From: Acidaminococcaceae bacterium
Lineage (GTDB): Bacteria > Bacillota > Negativicutes > Acidaminococcales > Acidaminococcaceae
Direction: 5' to 3'
Assembly: GCA_028693975.1 (NCBI GenBank)
Contig: JAQUUF010000004.1
Location: 1-19,147 of the forward strand
Length of the DNA: 19,147 bases
Part shown: positions 5,841-14,294 of the stretch, piece by piece
How the letters are laid out: every line of letters begins with the position of its first letter
Numbering within the stretch: the first letter of the stretch is position 1
Translations under genes and position numbers: made by a program
The notes under the pieces: generated by a model
Told to the model about the DNA's origin: nothing
Database searches by the model: none
Seen by the model: only the letters and a program-made list of their open reading frames with translations

Positions 5841-7904
5841 ATGTGGTGGCAAGAGCCTATAACAACCCTCAAGGGCATCGGTCCCAAGAAGGCTGCAGAT
5901 TTTTTTAATTTAAATATTACGACAATTGGTGATTTGCTTAATACCTTTCCCCGCCAAGGCAGCTACCTGGATTATTCACAGCTCCTGAGCATCAAAGAGC
6001 TGTCTACAGACGGCTCCAATCAGATTTTTAGGGCTGAGATTGCCAATATGTTCAGCCGTCGCTCTGCCCATAATCATAGTTATGCTAAGATTACGGTGCG
6101 CGATAGTACGGGCTACGCCGAGGTGTATCTTTTTGCTCATCAGAAATTCCAGCTCAAACGCCTTGAGGTAGGGCAGGAGGTTTTGATATTAGGTAAAGTT
6201 CTGCCGGGACGCAGTGCTGCCAAGAGTGTCACCAGCGCCCAAGTGCAGCCCTGGAAAGATGAGCAAGTACAGGGACTGGGGATTTTGCCCACCTATAGTC
6301 TGTCCGGTAATCTGACTCAGGCGAATTTCCGTTCAGCCATGCGTCAGGCACTCAAGTTAGCCCAACAAGAATTACCGGAATCTTTGCCGGCAGAGTTATG
6401 CAGGCAGAAGCATTTGTTGCCCCGACTACAGGCCCTAGAGAATATTCACTTTCCCCAGAGTTTTGAGCTCTTGCGCCAGGCACGGGAGCGTTTTGTTTTT
6501 GAAGAATTATATTTGCTGCAATGTGGTCTATTATACTATCGCAGCAAGGTCAAGGATGGCAGACAGGGCATTAAGCATGGTCCTGATGGTGCTTTGCTGC
6601 AGCAAGTTAGACAGAACTTGCCCTTTGCTTTGACTCCGGCCCAAGAGCAGGCTTGGCAGGAAATTTCCTCGGATATGCAAGGCAAGCAGCCCATGCATCG
6701 TTTGCTCCAAGGTGATGTAGGCTCGGGTAAGACAGCAGTATCGGCACTAGCTCTCGCCAAAGCCGTAGAGAATGGTTACCAAGGCTGCATTATGGTCCCC
6801 ACTGAGATACTAGCAGGCCAGCATTTGGCTACTTTGCAGGAGTTTTTGGTGCCGGCAGGTATTACCGTAGAGCTCTTAACCGGCAGTGTGACGGGCAAGA
6901 AGAGAGCAGAAGTGCTGGCAGGGATTGCTGCGGGCACAGTACAAGTTGTAGTTGGTACTCACGCCTTGATTCAAGATCAGGTAGTATTTAAGGACCTAGC
7001 CTTGGTGGTTACTGATGAGCAGCATCGTTTTGGTGTGGAGCAGAGAGCCAAGTTAGTGAATAAGTCTAATTTTGCTCCTGATGTCTTGGTTATGACGGCG
7101 ACGCCTATTCCTCGTACACTGGCGCTCACCGTATATGGGGATTTGGATATTTCTCTGATGAAGGGCTTGCCTCCGGGCCGTAAGCCTATCAAGACTCTGT
7201 GCTATACAGAGGAGAAGAGACAAGAGATTTATGCCGGGATGGTAAGGCAGATACAAGCAGGCTACCAAGCCTATGTAGTCTGCCCTTTGATAGAAGAATC
7301 CGAGATGGTAGAAGCCAAGAGCGTCAAAGAAATCTATGAAGACCTGACTCAAGGTTATTTGCACGGTATAGCTTGCGGACTCTTGCACGGCCGTCTCAAG
7401 AGCGAGGAGAAAGAGCAAGTCATGGCAGACTTTGTTAGTGGCAAGACCAAGGTATTAATTGCCACTACTGTTATCGAAGTAGGTGTCAATGTGCCTAATG
7501 CTACTTTGATGGTTATCGAAGGCGCAGATAGATTTGGCTTAGCCCAGATGCATCAGCTGCGTGGGCGGGTAGGCCGCAGTGATAGGCAGTCTTACTGCGT
7601 CCTGCTGACTTCCTCTGACAATCCGGAGACCTTAGAAAGATTGCAAATTATGCGTGCCTGTAGCGATGGTTTCCTCCTCGCAGAGAAGGATTTGGAGCTG
7701 CGCGGCGCAGGACAATTATTTGGTGCGCGACAACATGGCTTGCCAGATTTGCATATTGCTGATATCCTAAGGGATACCGATGTTTTGGTCGAAGCACGTC
7801 ATTTGGCTCAAGCCACTATGGCAGACAAGGCACAATTCCAGGAGGTAGAGGCAGTGCTTAAGAACCAATTCGATTCAAGATTTAGTAATATATTCTATGC
7901 ATAA
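5841..7904 (+). CDS. recG: ATP-dependent DNA helicase RecG
   Basis: RecG is a superfamily 2 translocase that regresses stalled forks and moves branched DNA junctions. The 687-residue length is normal. In order: an N-terminal wedge/OB domain (about 60-190) that grips the junction; helicase motif I GDVGSGKT at 291-298; motif II as Asp-Glu-Gln-His at 392-395, followed by RFGVEQR, the RecG version of the DEAD box; motif III TATPIPRTLALT; and motif VI QLRGRVGRS from residue 572, with its arginine finger. The C-terminal region around ELRGAGQLFGARQHG is typical. ATG 5841 is chosen because AGGAGG lies 8 bases ahead; an in-frame GTG at 5832 lies inside that site. The next gene follows after 18 bases and is probably in the same transcript. 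Confidence 0.97.
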   Translation: MWWQEPITTLKGIGPKKAADFFNLNITTIGDLLNTFPRQGSYLDYSQLLSIKELSTDGSNQIFRAEIANMFSRRSAHNHSYAKITVRDSTGYAEVYLFAHQKFQLKRLEVGQEVLILGKVLPGRSAAKSVTSAQVQPWKDEQVQGLGILPTYSLSGNLTQANFRSAMRQALKLAQQELPESLPAELCRQKHLLPRLQALENIHFPQSFELLRQARERFVFEELYLLQCGLLYYRSKVKDGRQGIKHGPDGALLQQVRQNLPFALTPAQEQAWQEISSDMQGKQPMHRLLQGDVGSGKTAVSALALAKAVENGYQGCIMVPTEILAGQHLATLQEFLVPAGITVELLTGSVTGKKRAEVLAGIAAGTVQVVVGTHALIQDQVVFKDLALVVTDEQHRFGVEQRAKLVNKSNFAPDVLVMTATPIPRTLALTVYGDLDISLMKGLPPGRKPIKTLCYTEEKRQEIYAGMVRQIQAGYQAYVVCPLIEESEMVEAKSVKEIYEDLTQGYLHGIACGLLHGRLKSEEKEQVMADFVSGKTKVLIATTVIEVGVNVPNATLMVIEGADRFGLAQMHQLRGRVGRSDRQSYCVLLTSSDNPETLERLQIMRACSDGFLLAEKDLELRGAGQLFGARQHGLPDLHIADILRDTDVLVEARHLAQATMADKAQFQEVEAVLKNQFDSRFSNIFYA

Positions 7905-7922
7905 CAAAAGGCGGCTGCATTA

Positions 7923-8624
7923 ATGGAGCAAGATAGTTTTGGCAGACAGGGAACAAAATTCAAAATAGCGGCACTGGTACTTATGGTGGTGTTACTAGGT
8001 GGCATTCACTTGGCCGCACCGAGCTTTTTTACTACTATTTGGCATTTGTCAACTAGTGGTAATATGGAAGAAATAGCAGCTTTTCTGCGCGCCTATGGCG
8101 GTTGGGCTATAGTCATCAGCTTCTTCTTGGACGTGCTGATTAATGCTGCTGGGGTTTTACCTTCTATCTTTCTCTCCACAGCTAATGGTCTGGTCTTTGG
8201 CTTGCCCTTGGGCATTCTGATTTCTTGGACAGCAGAATCTGTGGGCGTGACTATTAGCTTTTTGATTATGCGGTTTTTCCTGCGCGAATCGGCGGAGAAG
8301 ATTATCCGTAAGAGTAATAGTCTGAGCCGCTTAGATGAGATGAGCAGCAGCGGTGGGCTGAGAGCTATGGCTTTGGCTCGCACTATGCCTTATTTCCCGT
8401 CAGGTATTTTGACTGCGTTGGGCGCAGTGAGCAAGATGAGTATTAGAGACTATGTGATAGCTACCTTTATTGGCAAATTCCCTTCTACAGCGCTAGAAGT
8501 GATACTGGGACATGATGCAGTTAATTACCGCCAGAATATGGATAGACTGGCTTTAATGGTGGTGATGGTTATTGCCGTGTATACTTGGCTCTACTGGCGC
8601 AAGCAGAAGAAAAATAGAGGGTAA
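7923..8624 (+). CDS. VTT-domain (TVP38/TMEM64, DedA-related) membrane protein
   Basis: This 233-residue protein belongs to the VTT/DedA superfamily of inner-membrane proteins. Relatives of this superfamily have been linked to lipid scrambling or proton-coupled transport, but no specific substrate can be assigned here. It shows a hydrophobic segment at about 14-34, further membrane segments around 60-85, 88-115, 165-195 and 205-222, and the VTT core: a glutamate in SWTAESVGVTISFLI, and ALARTMPYFPSG with its arginine-x-x-proline element, followed by GKFPSTALEVILGHD. An AAAGGCGG site lies 8 bases before the ATG. It follows recG by 18 bases and precedes a strong terminator, so the two are likely one operon, although no functional link with RecG is obvious. 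Confidence 0.88.
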   Translation: MEQDSFGRQGTKFKIAALVLMVVLLGGIHLAAPSFFTTIWHLSTSGNMEEIAAFLRAYGGWAIVISFFLDVLINAAGVLPSIFLSTANGLVFGLPLGILISWTAESVGVTISFLIMRFFLRESAEKIIRKSNSLSRLDEMSSSGGLRAMALARTMPYFPSGILTALGAVSKMSIRDYVIATFIGKFPSTALEVILGHDAVNYRQNMDRLALMVVMVIAVYTWLYWRKQKKNRG

Positions 8625-8651
8625 GACGCTGGTTGAAGTAAAAAATAAGAT

Positions 8652-8692
8652 AAATGTGTTGCTAATATTACACTATTGGCAACACATTTTTT
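8652..8692 (+). terminator. Terminator of recG-VTT operon
   Basis: AAATGTGTTGC (8652-8662) pairs over 11 bp with GCAACACATTT (8679-8689), with a 16-base loop and a run of six Ts reaching 8692. It is a clear intrinsic terminator. Between here and the next start codon lies an A-rich stretch with no convincing promoter by eye, although one must exist. Confidence 0.9.
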
Positions 8693-8785
8693 AGTTGCTC
8701 AAAAAAGAAGAAAAAAGCAGGAAAAATGCCCCCAACGCTAGAATTTAATTAGCATATAAGATGGACGGAAAAAGGAGGAGTTGGC

Positions 8786-10855
8786 ATGAAAGATTATACT
8801 GGCGATAGGATTAGAAACGTGGCCATTGTGGGTCATGGTGGAGCGGGAACAACATCGGTGACGGAAGCTTTGCTGTTTCGCAGCGGAGCAATCAACAGAA
8901 TGTGCAAAGTTGACGATGGAGCTACCACCACAGATTATGAACCGGAAGAAATTAAGCGCAAGGTCTCTGTTAATGCTACCTTAGCACCGGTAGAGTTCCG
9001 TGATACTAAGATTAACTTCATAGACACTCCGGGATTCGCAGATTTCGTAGCAGAGGTTAAGGGAGCTTTTAGGGCGGTGGACAGCGCTTTGATTGTGGTC
9101 AATGCTACGGCAGGTGTACAGGTAGGTACCGAGCAATGCTGGAAGTTGGCCGAAGAAGCAGGCTTGCCCCGTATAGTATTTGTGAACAAGATGGATAGAG
9201 AGAATGCCGACTACGACAATGTCCTAGACAACTTGCGGGCGAAGATTGGCAAGAGAGTATTGCCTTTGGAATTACCTTTGGGCAAAGAAGACGATTTCTG
9301 TGGCGTTATTGATGTCTTTAAGATGAAAGCCTACAAAGCTAATGGTAACGGTTCGGACGAAATAGATATCCCTGCTGATATGCTAGATTGGGCCAACGAT
9401 GCTCATGATAAGATGGTAGAAGCTGCTGTGGAAGCAGATGACGATATTATGGAGCGCTATTTGGAAGGCGAAGTAATCAGCAGTGAAGATATTCGCAAGT
9501 GTTTAATCAAAGGTATCAGACAGGCTATCATTTTCCCGGTTATTTGCGGCAGTGCAGCCAAGAATATCGGTCTGGGCCGTGTTATGAATGCCATTATTGA
9601 CTATACTTTCCCGGCAGTATTGAATGATTATGAGGTTACGGATATTAAGAGCGGCGAAGTTATTACGCGCGATAGCAATGCACCCATGGCGGCTCTAGTA
9701 TTCAAGACTACTTCTGACCCCTTCGTAGGGCGTCTCTCCTTCCTGAGAGTATTCTCCGGCAAGGTTAGCAGCGACAGTACTATTTATAATTCCAGCCGTG
9801 ACAAAGAAGAACGCGTAGGCACAGTCTTTACTATGATGGGCAAGACTCAGATTCCGATGCAGGCTATCAATGCCGGCGATATCGGCGTTATCTCCAAGCT
9901 ACAATATACCTCCACAGGCGATACTATCAGCGACAAGAATGCACCGGTACAATTTGCACCGATTAAATTCCCGTTGCCGATGTATACCAGAGCTATCTAC
10001 GCTAAGAAAAAAGGCGACGAGGATAAGATTAACACTGCTTTGAATAAGTTGATGGATGAGGACCCCACCATTATCGTTACACGCAATTCTGTAACTAAGG
10101 AAATGCTCATCAGCGGTATGGGCGACCAACACATCGACATTATCATGGAGAGGATGCAGCGGAAATTTGGTGTGGAAGCAGAGCTCAGAGCTCCCATCAT
10201 TGAGTACCGTGAGACTATTCGTGGCACAGCTCAAGTAGAAGGCAAGCACAAGAAACAGAGTGGTGGTCACGGTCAGTATGGCGATGTAGTAATCAAGATG
10301 GAGCCGCTTAATCCCGGTGACGGCTTCGAGTTCGTTGATAAGATTTTCGGTGGTGCCGTACCACGTCAGTATATTCCCGCCGTCGAGAAGGGTATGCGCG
10401 AATCTATGGAGCATGGCATCTTGGCTGGTTATCCGGTAGTTGATGTGAGAATTACCTTGCTGGATGGTTCTTATCATACCGTCGACTCTTCCGAAATGGC
10501 CTTCAAGATTGCTTCCAATATGGCTTTCAAGAAAGCCTGCGAGCAAGCTAAGCCAGTCCTGATGGAGCCCTATTATAATCTAGATGTTTATTGTGCTGAT
10601 TCTATGACAGGCGATGTTATCTCCGATTTGAATACCAAGAGAGGTCGTATCCTAGGGATGCAGACTTGCGAAGATGGTTTGTGCTGCGTCAAAGCACAGG
10701 TACCTTATGCAGAGATTACCGAGTATGCCGTTGACCTGCGTGCCATTACCCAAGGTCTGGGTACTTTTGAAATGAAGTTTGACCATTACGAAGATGTACC
10801 GGCACGTATTGCCGAGAAGATTATTGCTGATAGTATCGGATGCAGCGATAAATAA
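8786..10855 (+). CDS. Elongation factor G-like GTPase (EF-G paralogue) with altered P-loop
   Basis: The 689-residue product has the full EF-G fold order: a GTPase domain, a beta-barrel domain II (SDPFVGRLSFLRVFSG), and C-terminal domains III-V, including KHKKQSGGHGQYGDV, VGDxI-type MTGDVISDLNTKRGRILGM and a tail near YAVDLRAITQGLG. It fits the EF-G-like paralogues found beside the main EF-G in many bacteria, whose role is not clear to me. The P-loop reads GHGGAGTT (16-23) with threonine 22 where lysine is expected; DTPGFADF has Phe84 in place of the catalytic histidine; switch I reads RKVSV instead of RGITI. NKMD (134-137) and GSA (255-257) are intact. GTP hydrolysis is therefore doubtful. 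AAAGGAGG lies before the ATG. The CBS-domain gene follows after 25 bases. Confidence 0.93.
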   Translation: MKDYTGDRIRNVAIVGHGGAGTTSVTEALLFRSGAINRMCKVDDGATTTDYEPEEIKRKVSVNATLAPVEFRDTKINFIDTPGFADFVAEVKGAFRAVDSALIVVNATAGVQVGTEQCWKLAEEAGLPRIVFVNKMDRENADYDNVLDNLRAKIGKRVLPLELPLGKEDDFCGVIDVFKMKAYKANGNGSDEIDIPADMLDWANDAHDKMVEAAVEADDDIMERYLEGEVISSEDIRKCLIKGIRQAIIFPVICGSAAKNIGLGRVMNAIIDYTFPAVLNDYEVTDIKSGEVITRDSNAPMAALVFKTTSDPFVGRLSFLRVFSGKVSSDSTIYNSSRDKEERVGTVFTMMGKTQIPMQAINAGDIGVISKLQYTSTGDTISDKNAPVQFAPIKFPLPMYTRAIYAKKKGDEDKINTALNKLMDEDPTIIVTRNSVTKEMLISGMGDQHIDIIMERMQRKFGVEAELRAPIIEYRETIRGTAQVEGKHKKQSGGHGQYGDVVIKMEPLNPGDGFEFVDKIFGGAVPRQYIPAVEKGMRESMEHGILAGYPVVDVRITLLDGSYHTVDSSEMAFKIASNMAFKKACEQAKPVLMEPYYNLDVYCADSMTGDVISDLNTKRGRILGMQTCEDGLCCVKAQVPYAEITEYAVDLRAITQGLGTFEMKFDHYEDVPARIAEKIIADSIGCSDK

Positions 10856-10880
10856 ATTTGCGAGACAAGGAGATTCGATT

Positions 10881-11333
10881 ATGCAGGCTAAAGAAATTAT
10901 GAGTAAAAAAATAGTTAGTGTAGGCAGAAATAGTTCTATTAGAGAAATTGCTCTGGCTTTAGCACAGCATAGAATATCTGGCTTGCCCGTGCTCAGTGAA
11001 GGCGGTTATCTGGTAGGTATTGTGACCGAAGGCGATTTGTTGCGCCGCAAGATTACACCGCGTACGCCTGACTTTATTAATATTCTCGGTGCGGTTATTT
11101 ACTATCATGGAGTAGACCGCTACAATGAGGACTTCAAGAAAATGCTGGCGCAAAAGGCCGAGGAGATTATGACCTCTGACCTTGTTACTGCCAAGGAAGA
11201 TACTGATGTTAGTGAAGTAGCACATATGATGCTGGACAATGATATCAAGCAGATTCCGGTAGTAGACGGCAGTAAGATGGTCGGTATGATTACTAGAGCC
11301 GATATTGTACGTCTCCTAGCTATGGACAAATAA
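10881..11333 (+). CDS. Tandem CBS-domain protein
   Basis: CBS domains come in pairs that bind adenosine nucleotides such as AMP or ATP and act as regulatory modules. This 150-residue protein is essentially two of them: repeat 1 from about residue 5 to 58 (MSKKIVSVGRNSSIREIA, then GLPVLSEGGYLVGIVTEGDLL), repeat 2 from about 92 to 147 (EEIMTSDLVTAKEDTDVSEVA, then IPVVDGSKMVGMITRADIV). A helical insert of some 35 residues (IYYHGVDRYNEDFKKML) lies between them. There is no extra enzymatic domain, so it is a stand-alone sensor with unknown partner. ATG 10881 is chosen over an earlier in-frame start because AAGGAGA lies 7 bases ahead. It follows the EF-G-like gene by 25 bases, so the two are likely co-expressed and may be functionally linked. 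Confidence 0.92.
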   Translation: MQAKEIMSKKIVSVGRNSSIREIALALAQHRISGLPVLSEGGYLVGIVTEGDLLRRKITPRTPDFINILGAVIYYHGVDRYNEDFKKMLAQKAEEIMTSDLVTAKEDTDVSEVAHMMLDNDIKQIPVVDGSKMVGMITRADIVRLLAMDK

Positions 11334-11340
11334 GTTGTTA

Positions 11341-11378
11341 AGATGCCAAGGTTTATGCCTTGGCATCTTTATTTTTTT
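11341..11378 (+). terminator. Terminator of the EF-G-like/CBS operon
   Basis: AGATGCCAAGG (11341-11351), a six-base loop, and CCTTGGCATCT (11358-11368) give a perfect 11-bp stem followed by a T-rich run (TTTATTTTTTT). It is a strong intrinsic terminator 7 bases after the CBS gene. Confidence 0.93.
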
Positions 11379-11390
11379 GGCATTTTCCTT

Positions 11391-11396
11391 TATAAT
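11391..11396 (+). promoter_or_regulatory. Probable tkt promoter (-10 box)
   Basis: A perfect TATAAT (11391-11396) lies directly after the terminator. The -35 region at the right distance (TTTATT, 11368-11373) falls in the terminator T-run and is poor. A start near 11403 would give a leader of about 38 bases before tkt. Only the -10 is well supported. Confidence 0.55.
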
Positions 11397-11440
11397 GAAG
11401 GTATGTACATATATGGTAGATAATTTTATGGAGGCTGGCT

Positions 11441-13432
11441 ATGAACAAAATTGACGAAAATGCTATTAATACTCTGAGGTTCTTATCAATTGACCAAGTA
11501 CAAAAGGCTAATTCCGGACATCCCGGGCTACCCTTGGGTACTGCTCCTTTGATGTATACTATTTGGGATAGGTTTATGCACTACAATCCCAGCAACTCCA
11601 ACTGGTTCAACAGGGATAGATTCATTCTCTCTCCCGGTCACGGCAGTGCTCTGCTGTATTCTATGCTGCATGTGGCAGGCTACAATCTTTCTTTGCAAGA
11701 TTTGCAAGATTTCCGCCAATGGGGTTCTAAGACTCCGGGGCATCCGGAATATGGTCATACAGAAGGTGTCGATGCTTCTACCGGACCTTTGGGTCATGGC
11801 TTTGCCATGGCGGTAGGTTTTGCTATGGCCGAGACGATGCTGGCAGCACGGTACAACCAGGAGGGCTTTGACGTAGTAGACCACTATACCTATGGTATCA
11901 CTTCTGACGGTGATTTGATGGAGGGTGTATCCTCCGAAGCTGCTTCTTTGGCTGGTACTCTAGGCTTGGGTAAGTTGATTTTCCTCTATGACGATAACAA
12001 AATATCTATCGAAGGCTCTACCTCTATTGCCTTTACCGAAGACGTGGGCAAGCGTTTTGAAGCTTATGGCTGGCAGGTATTGCGCGTAGCCTCTTCCGAA
12101 GATGTGGACGCTATGACAGAAGCTATTAAGCAAGCACAAGCTGATACCGAGCATCCTTCTTTGATTATTGTGGAGACTCATATTGGCTTTGGCAGTCCCA
12201 AACAAGACAGCGCCTCTGCTCATGGTGAGCCTCTGGGTGCAGAGAATGTAGCCAAAACTAAAGAAGCCGCAGGCTGGGACCCCAAGAAATCTTTCTATGT
12301 ACCCAGCGATGTGAAGAAATATTTCCAAGCTAAATTATCAGCTTGCAAAAAACAAGAAGCAGCTTGGCAGTCCTTGATGAAGAAATATGCCAAAGCTTAC
12401 CCGGAACTAGCAGCAGAACTGCAAGCACGTATCGACGGCAAGCTAGCTGTAGATGTCAGAGCTTTGGAGAAAGCTTTTGCCAAGGTAGAGAAGACTTCCA
12501 CCCGTGAAGCGTCCGGCGAAGTGTTGCAGCTCTTGGCTCAGCAAGTACCGGCACTTGTCGGCGGCAGTGCTGATTTGGGCCCCTCCAACAAGACCGTCTT
12601 GAAGCAAGAAGGCTATTATTCGCCGACTGAGCGTACTGGTCGCAATATCCATTTTGGCGTGCGTGAGCATGGCATGGGTACTATCATGAACGGTTTGGCA
12701 CTCCATGGTGGTTTCGTCCCCTATGGCGGTACTTTCCTAGTATTTGCGGATTTCCTCCGTCCTGCTATTAGAATGTCCGCTCTGATGGGTGTGGGCAGCG
12801 TCTATGTTCTTACCCATGACAGCATTGCCTTGGGTGAAGATGGACCTACGCACCAACCAATTGAGCAGGCTATGAGTATGCGCCTCATTCCCAATGTATC
12901 TGTCTATCGCCCCGCTGATGCGCTAGAGACAGCCGCAGCCTGGAAGAGTGCTTGTATTAAGCGTGAGCAGCCTACTTGCTTGCTGCTGAGCAGACAAAAG
13001 TTACCCGTACTCCACGCCTACGCTAAGGCAGTCCATGCCGGTGCTCCTAGAGGTGCGTATGTCCTAGATGCAGGCCAAGCCGACCAAGAGCTCCAAGCAG
13101 TTCTCTTGGCTACAGGCAGTGAAGTGCATTTGGCCCTAGCTGCTCAAGCAGTTCTGGCTAAACAAAAAATTAATGTTAGTGTCGTGTCTATGCCTTCTTG
13201 GGATGTGTTCGACCAACAAAGCACAGCCTACAAGAATTCCGTCCTGCCTCAAGGTGTGAGCCGTCTAGCCATCGAAGCTGGCGTGCCCCTGGGCTGGAGC
13301 CGCTATACCGGCAGCGAGGACAAAGTACTGGGCATTACTACTTTTGGTGCTAGTGCTCCCGGCGATGTTATTTATGACAAATACGGCTTCAATGTGAAGA
13401 ATGTAGTAAAATTCGTCAAAAAAAATATGTAA
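11441..13432 (+). CDS. tkt: Transketolase
   Basis: Transketolase moves two-carbon ketol units between sugar phosphates in the pentose phosphate pathway, using thiamine diphosphate and a divalent metal. The single 663-residue chain is the full-length form, not the split type. The N-terminal half begins with LRFLSIDQVQKANSGHPGLP, which contains the substrate histidine; the cofactor-binding motif starts at Asp156-Gly-Asp (SDGDLMEG) and ends at DDNKISIEG. In the middle domain the catalytic glutamate is Glu409 in GVREHGMG, followed by YGGTFLVFADFLRPAIR; then HDSIALGEDGPTHQPIEQ. GGAGG lies 6 bases before the ATG. The thiamine genes thiDME follow after 55 bases and make the precursor of its cofactor, though a weak hairpin lies between. 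Confidence 0.98.
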   Translation: MNKIDENAINTLRFLSIDQVQKANSGHPGLPLGTAPLMYTIWDRFMHYNPSNSNWFNRDRFILSPGHGSALLYSMLHVAGYNLSLQDLQDFRQWGSKTPGHPEYGHTEGVDASTGPLGHGFAMAVGFAMAETMLAARYNQEGFDVVDHYTYGITSDGDLMEGVSSEAASLAGTLGLGKLIFLYDDNKISIEGSTSIAFTEDVGKRFEAYGWQVLRVASSEDVDAMTEAIKQAQADTEHPSLIIVETHIGFGSPKQDSASAHGEPLGAENVAKTKEAAGWDPKKSFYVPSDVKKYFQAKLSACKKQEAAWQSLMKKYAKAYPELAAELQARIDGKLAVDVRALEKAFAKVEKTSTREASGEVLQLLAQQVPALVGGSADLGPSNKTVLKQEGYYSPTERTGRNIHFGVREHGMGTIMNGLALHGGFVPYGGTFLVFADFLRPAIRMSALMGVGSVYVLTHDSIALGEDGPTHQPIEQAMSMRLIPNVSVYRPADALETAAAWKSACIKREQPTCLLLSRQKLPVLHAYAKAVHAGAPRGAYVLDAGQADQELQAVLLATGSEVHLALAAQAVLAKQKINVSVVSMPSWDVFDQQSTAYKNSVLPQGVSRLAIEAGVPLGWSRYTGSEDKVLGITTFGASAPGDVIYDKYGFNVKNVVKFVKKNM

Positions 13433-13445
13433 ACTAATTAAGACT

Positions 13446-13472
13446 GGGGCGGCTGCGAAGTCGCCCTTCTTT
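13446..13472 (+). terminator. Possible weak terminator between tkt and thiD
   Basis: GGGCGGC (13447-13453), a six-base loop TGCGAA, and GTCGCCC (13460-13466) form a 7-bp stem with one G-U pair, followed by the short tail TTCTTT. It is GC-rich but the U-run is broken, so read-through into the thiamine genes is likely. The thiD ribosome binding site begins within ten bases. Confidence 0.5.
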
Positions 13473-13487
13473 AACGAGGAGCAGATT

Positions 13488-14294
13488 ATGAAAAATTTAT
13501 TGACTATTGCCGGTTCTGATTCCTCCGGCGGTGCCGGTATCCAAGCTGACCTTAAGACCTTTGCGGCACACGGTTGCTACGGCATGAGTGTCATTACCGC
13601 AGTAACAGCTCAAAATACCCAAGGTGTATTCCGAGTGCAGGACATTGAGCCAGAGGTGATTACGGCACAAATAGACGCGGTATTCAGTGATATAAGAGTC
13701 GATGCCGTTAAACTGGGTATGCTCTCCCAACCGGCAGCTATTCACGCTGTGGCGGCAGGGCTGCGCAAATACCAGCCCCAGGTTATCGTTCTAGACCCGG
13801 TAATGGTGTCTAAGAGCGGCTACAACCTTCTGGCCGAGCAGGCTTGTCAGGACTTAATCAATGAGCTGCTGCCGCTAGCGACCTTGATAACACCCAATAT
13901 TCCTGAAGCAGAGAAATTACTAGGCCGTAGTATTGCGACCAAAGAGGATATGATGCAAGCAGCGCAGGAGCTAGTACACCGGCAAGAAGTGCAGAATGTG
14001 CTGCTCAAAGGTGGTCACTTGGCAGGAGAAGCTGATGATTATTTGTATCTAGGCGAGGGGACGGGACGCTGGTACGAGAGTGCACGCATTGCTACTAAGA
14101 ATACCCATGGTACCGGCTGCACCCTATCTTCTGCCCTGGCAGCCAATCTAGCACAGGGCTTAACACTACCTCAGGCGGTAGAGGCCAGCAAAGCCTACGT
14201 GACTTTGGCGATTGAGCATAGCTTGTCCATCGGTAGTGGCTGTGGTCCTACTCATCATTTTGTAACAATGTACAAGAAAGCAGGCATAGAATAA
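13488..14294 (+). CDS. thiD: Hydroxymethylpyrimidine/phosphomethylpyrimidine kinase (ThiD)
   Basis: ThiD phosphorylates HMP and then HMP phosphate to the diphosphate used by ThiE. The 268-residue product is a typical ribokinase-fold member: TIAGSDSSGGAGIQADLKTF at the N terminus binds the pyrimidine, LDPVMVSKSG and ITPNIPEAEKLLG follow, and the anion hole with the catalytic cysteine is at 208-211 (GTGC in NTHGTGCTLSSA). The GAGGAG site lies 7 or so bases before the ATG. Its stop codon shares a base with the thiM start (TAATG), so translation of the two is coupled. No TPP riboswitch can fit in the 55 bases upstream, and I see no THI-box sequence there. Confidence 0.97.
   Translation: MKNLLTIAGSDSSGGAGIQADLKTFAAHGCYGMSVITAVTAQNTQGVFRVQDIEPEVITAQIDAVFSDIRVDAVKLGMLSQPAAIHAVAAGLRKYQPQVIVLDPVMVSKSGYNLLAEQACQDLINELLPLATLITPNIPEAEKLLGRSIATKEDMMQAAQELVHRQEVQNVLLKGGHLAGEADDYLYLGEGTGRWYESARIATKNTHGTGCTLSSALAANLAQGLTLPQAVEASKAYVTLAIEHSLSIGSGCGPTHHFVTMYKKAGIE

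Noticed and set aside
5593..5908. Two overlapping plus-strand frames opposite rpmB and into recG
   Set aside because: They overlap conserved L28 codons, the divergent promoter region and the start of recG, and carry no recognisable domain.
8693..8785. A promoter for the EF-G-like gene
   Set aside because: Several AT-rich -10-like hexamers exist (TAGAAT, TTTAAT, TATAAG) but none has a -35 match at 16-18 bases, so no site was called.
9899..10546. A 215-codon open frame on the minus strand inside the EF-G-like gene
   Set aside because: It is fully antisense to conserved EF-G domains, shows no protein family I recognise and has no clear ribosome binding site; it is a by-product of codon use.
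10779..10880. Longer N terminus for the CBS protein, starting inside the EF-G-like gene
   Set aside because: The extension is not CBS-like and has no ribosome binding site, while ATG 10881 has a good one at normal spacing.
13433..13487. A possible TPP riboswitch ahead of thiD
   Set aside because: The gap is 55 bases, less than a TPP aptamer needs, and no THI-box core such as CTGAGA is present.
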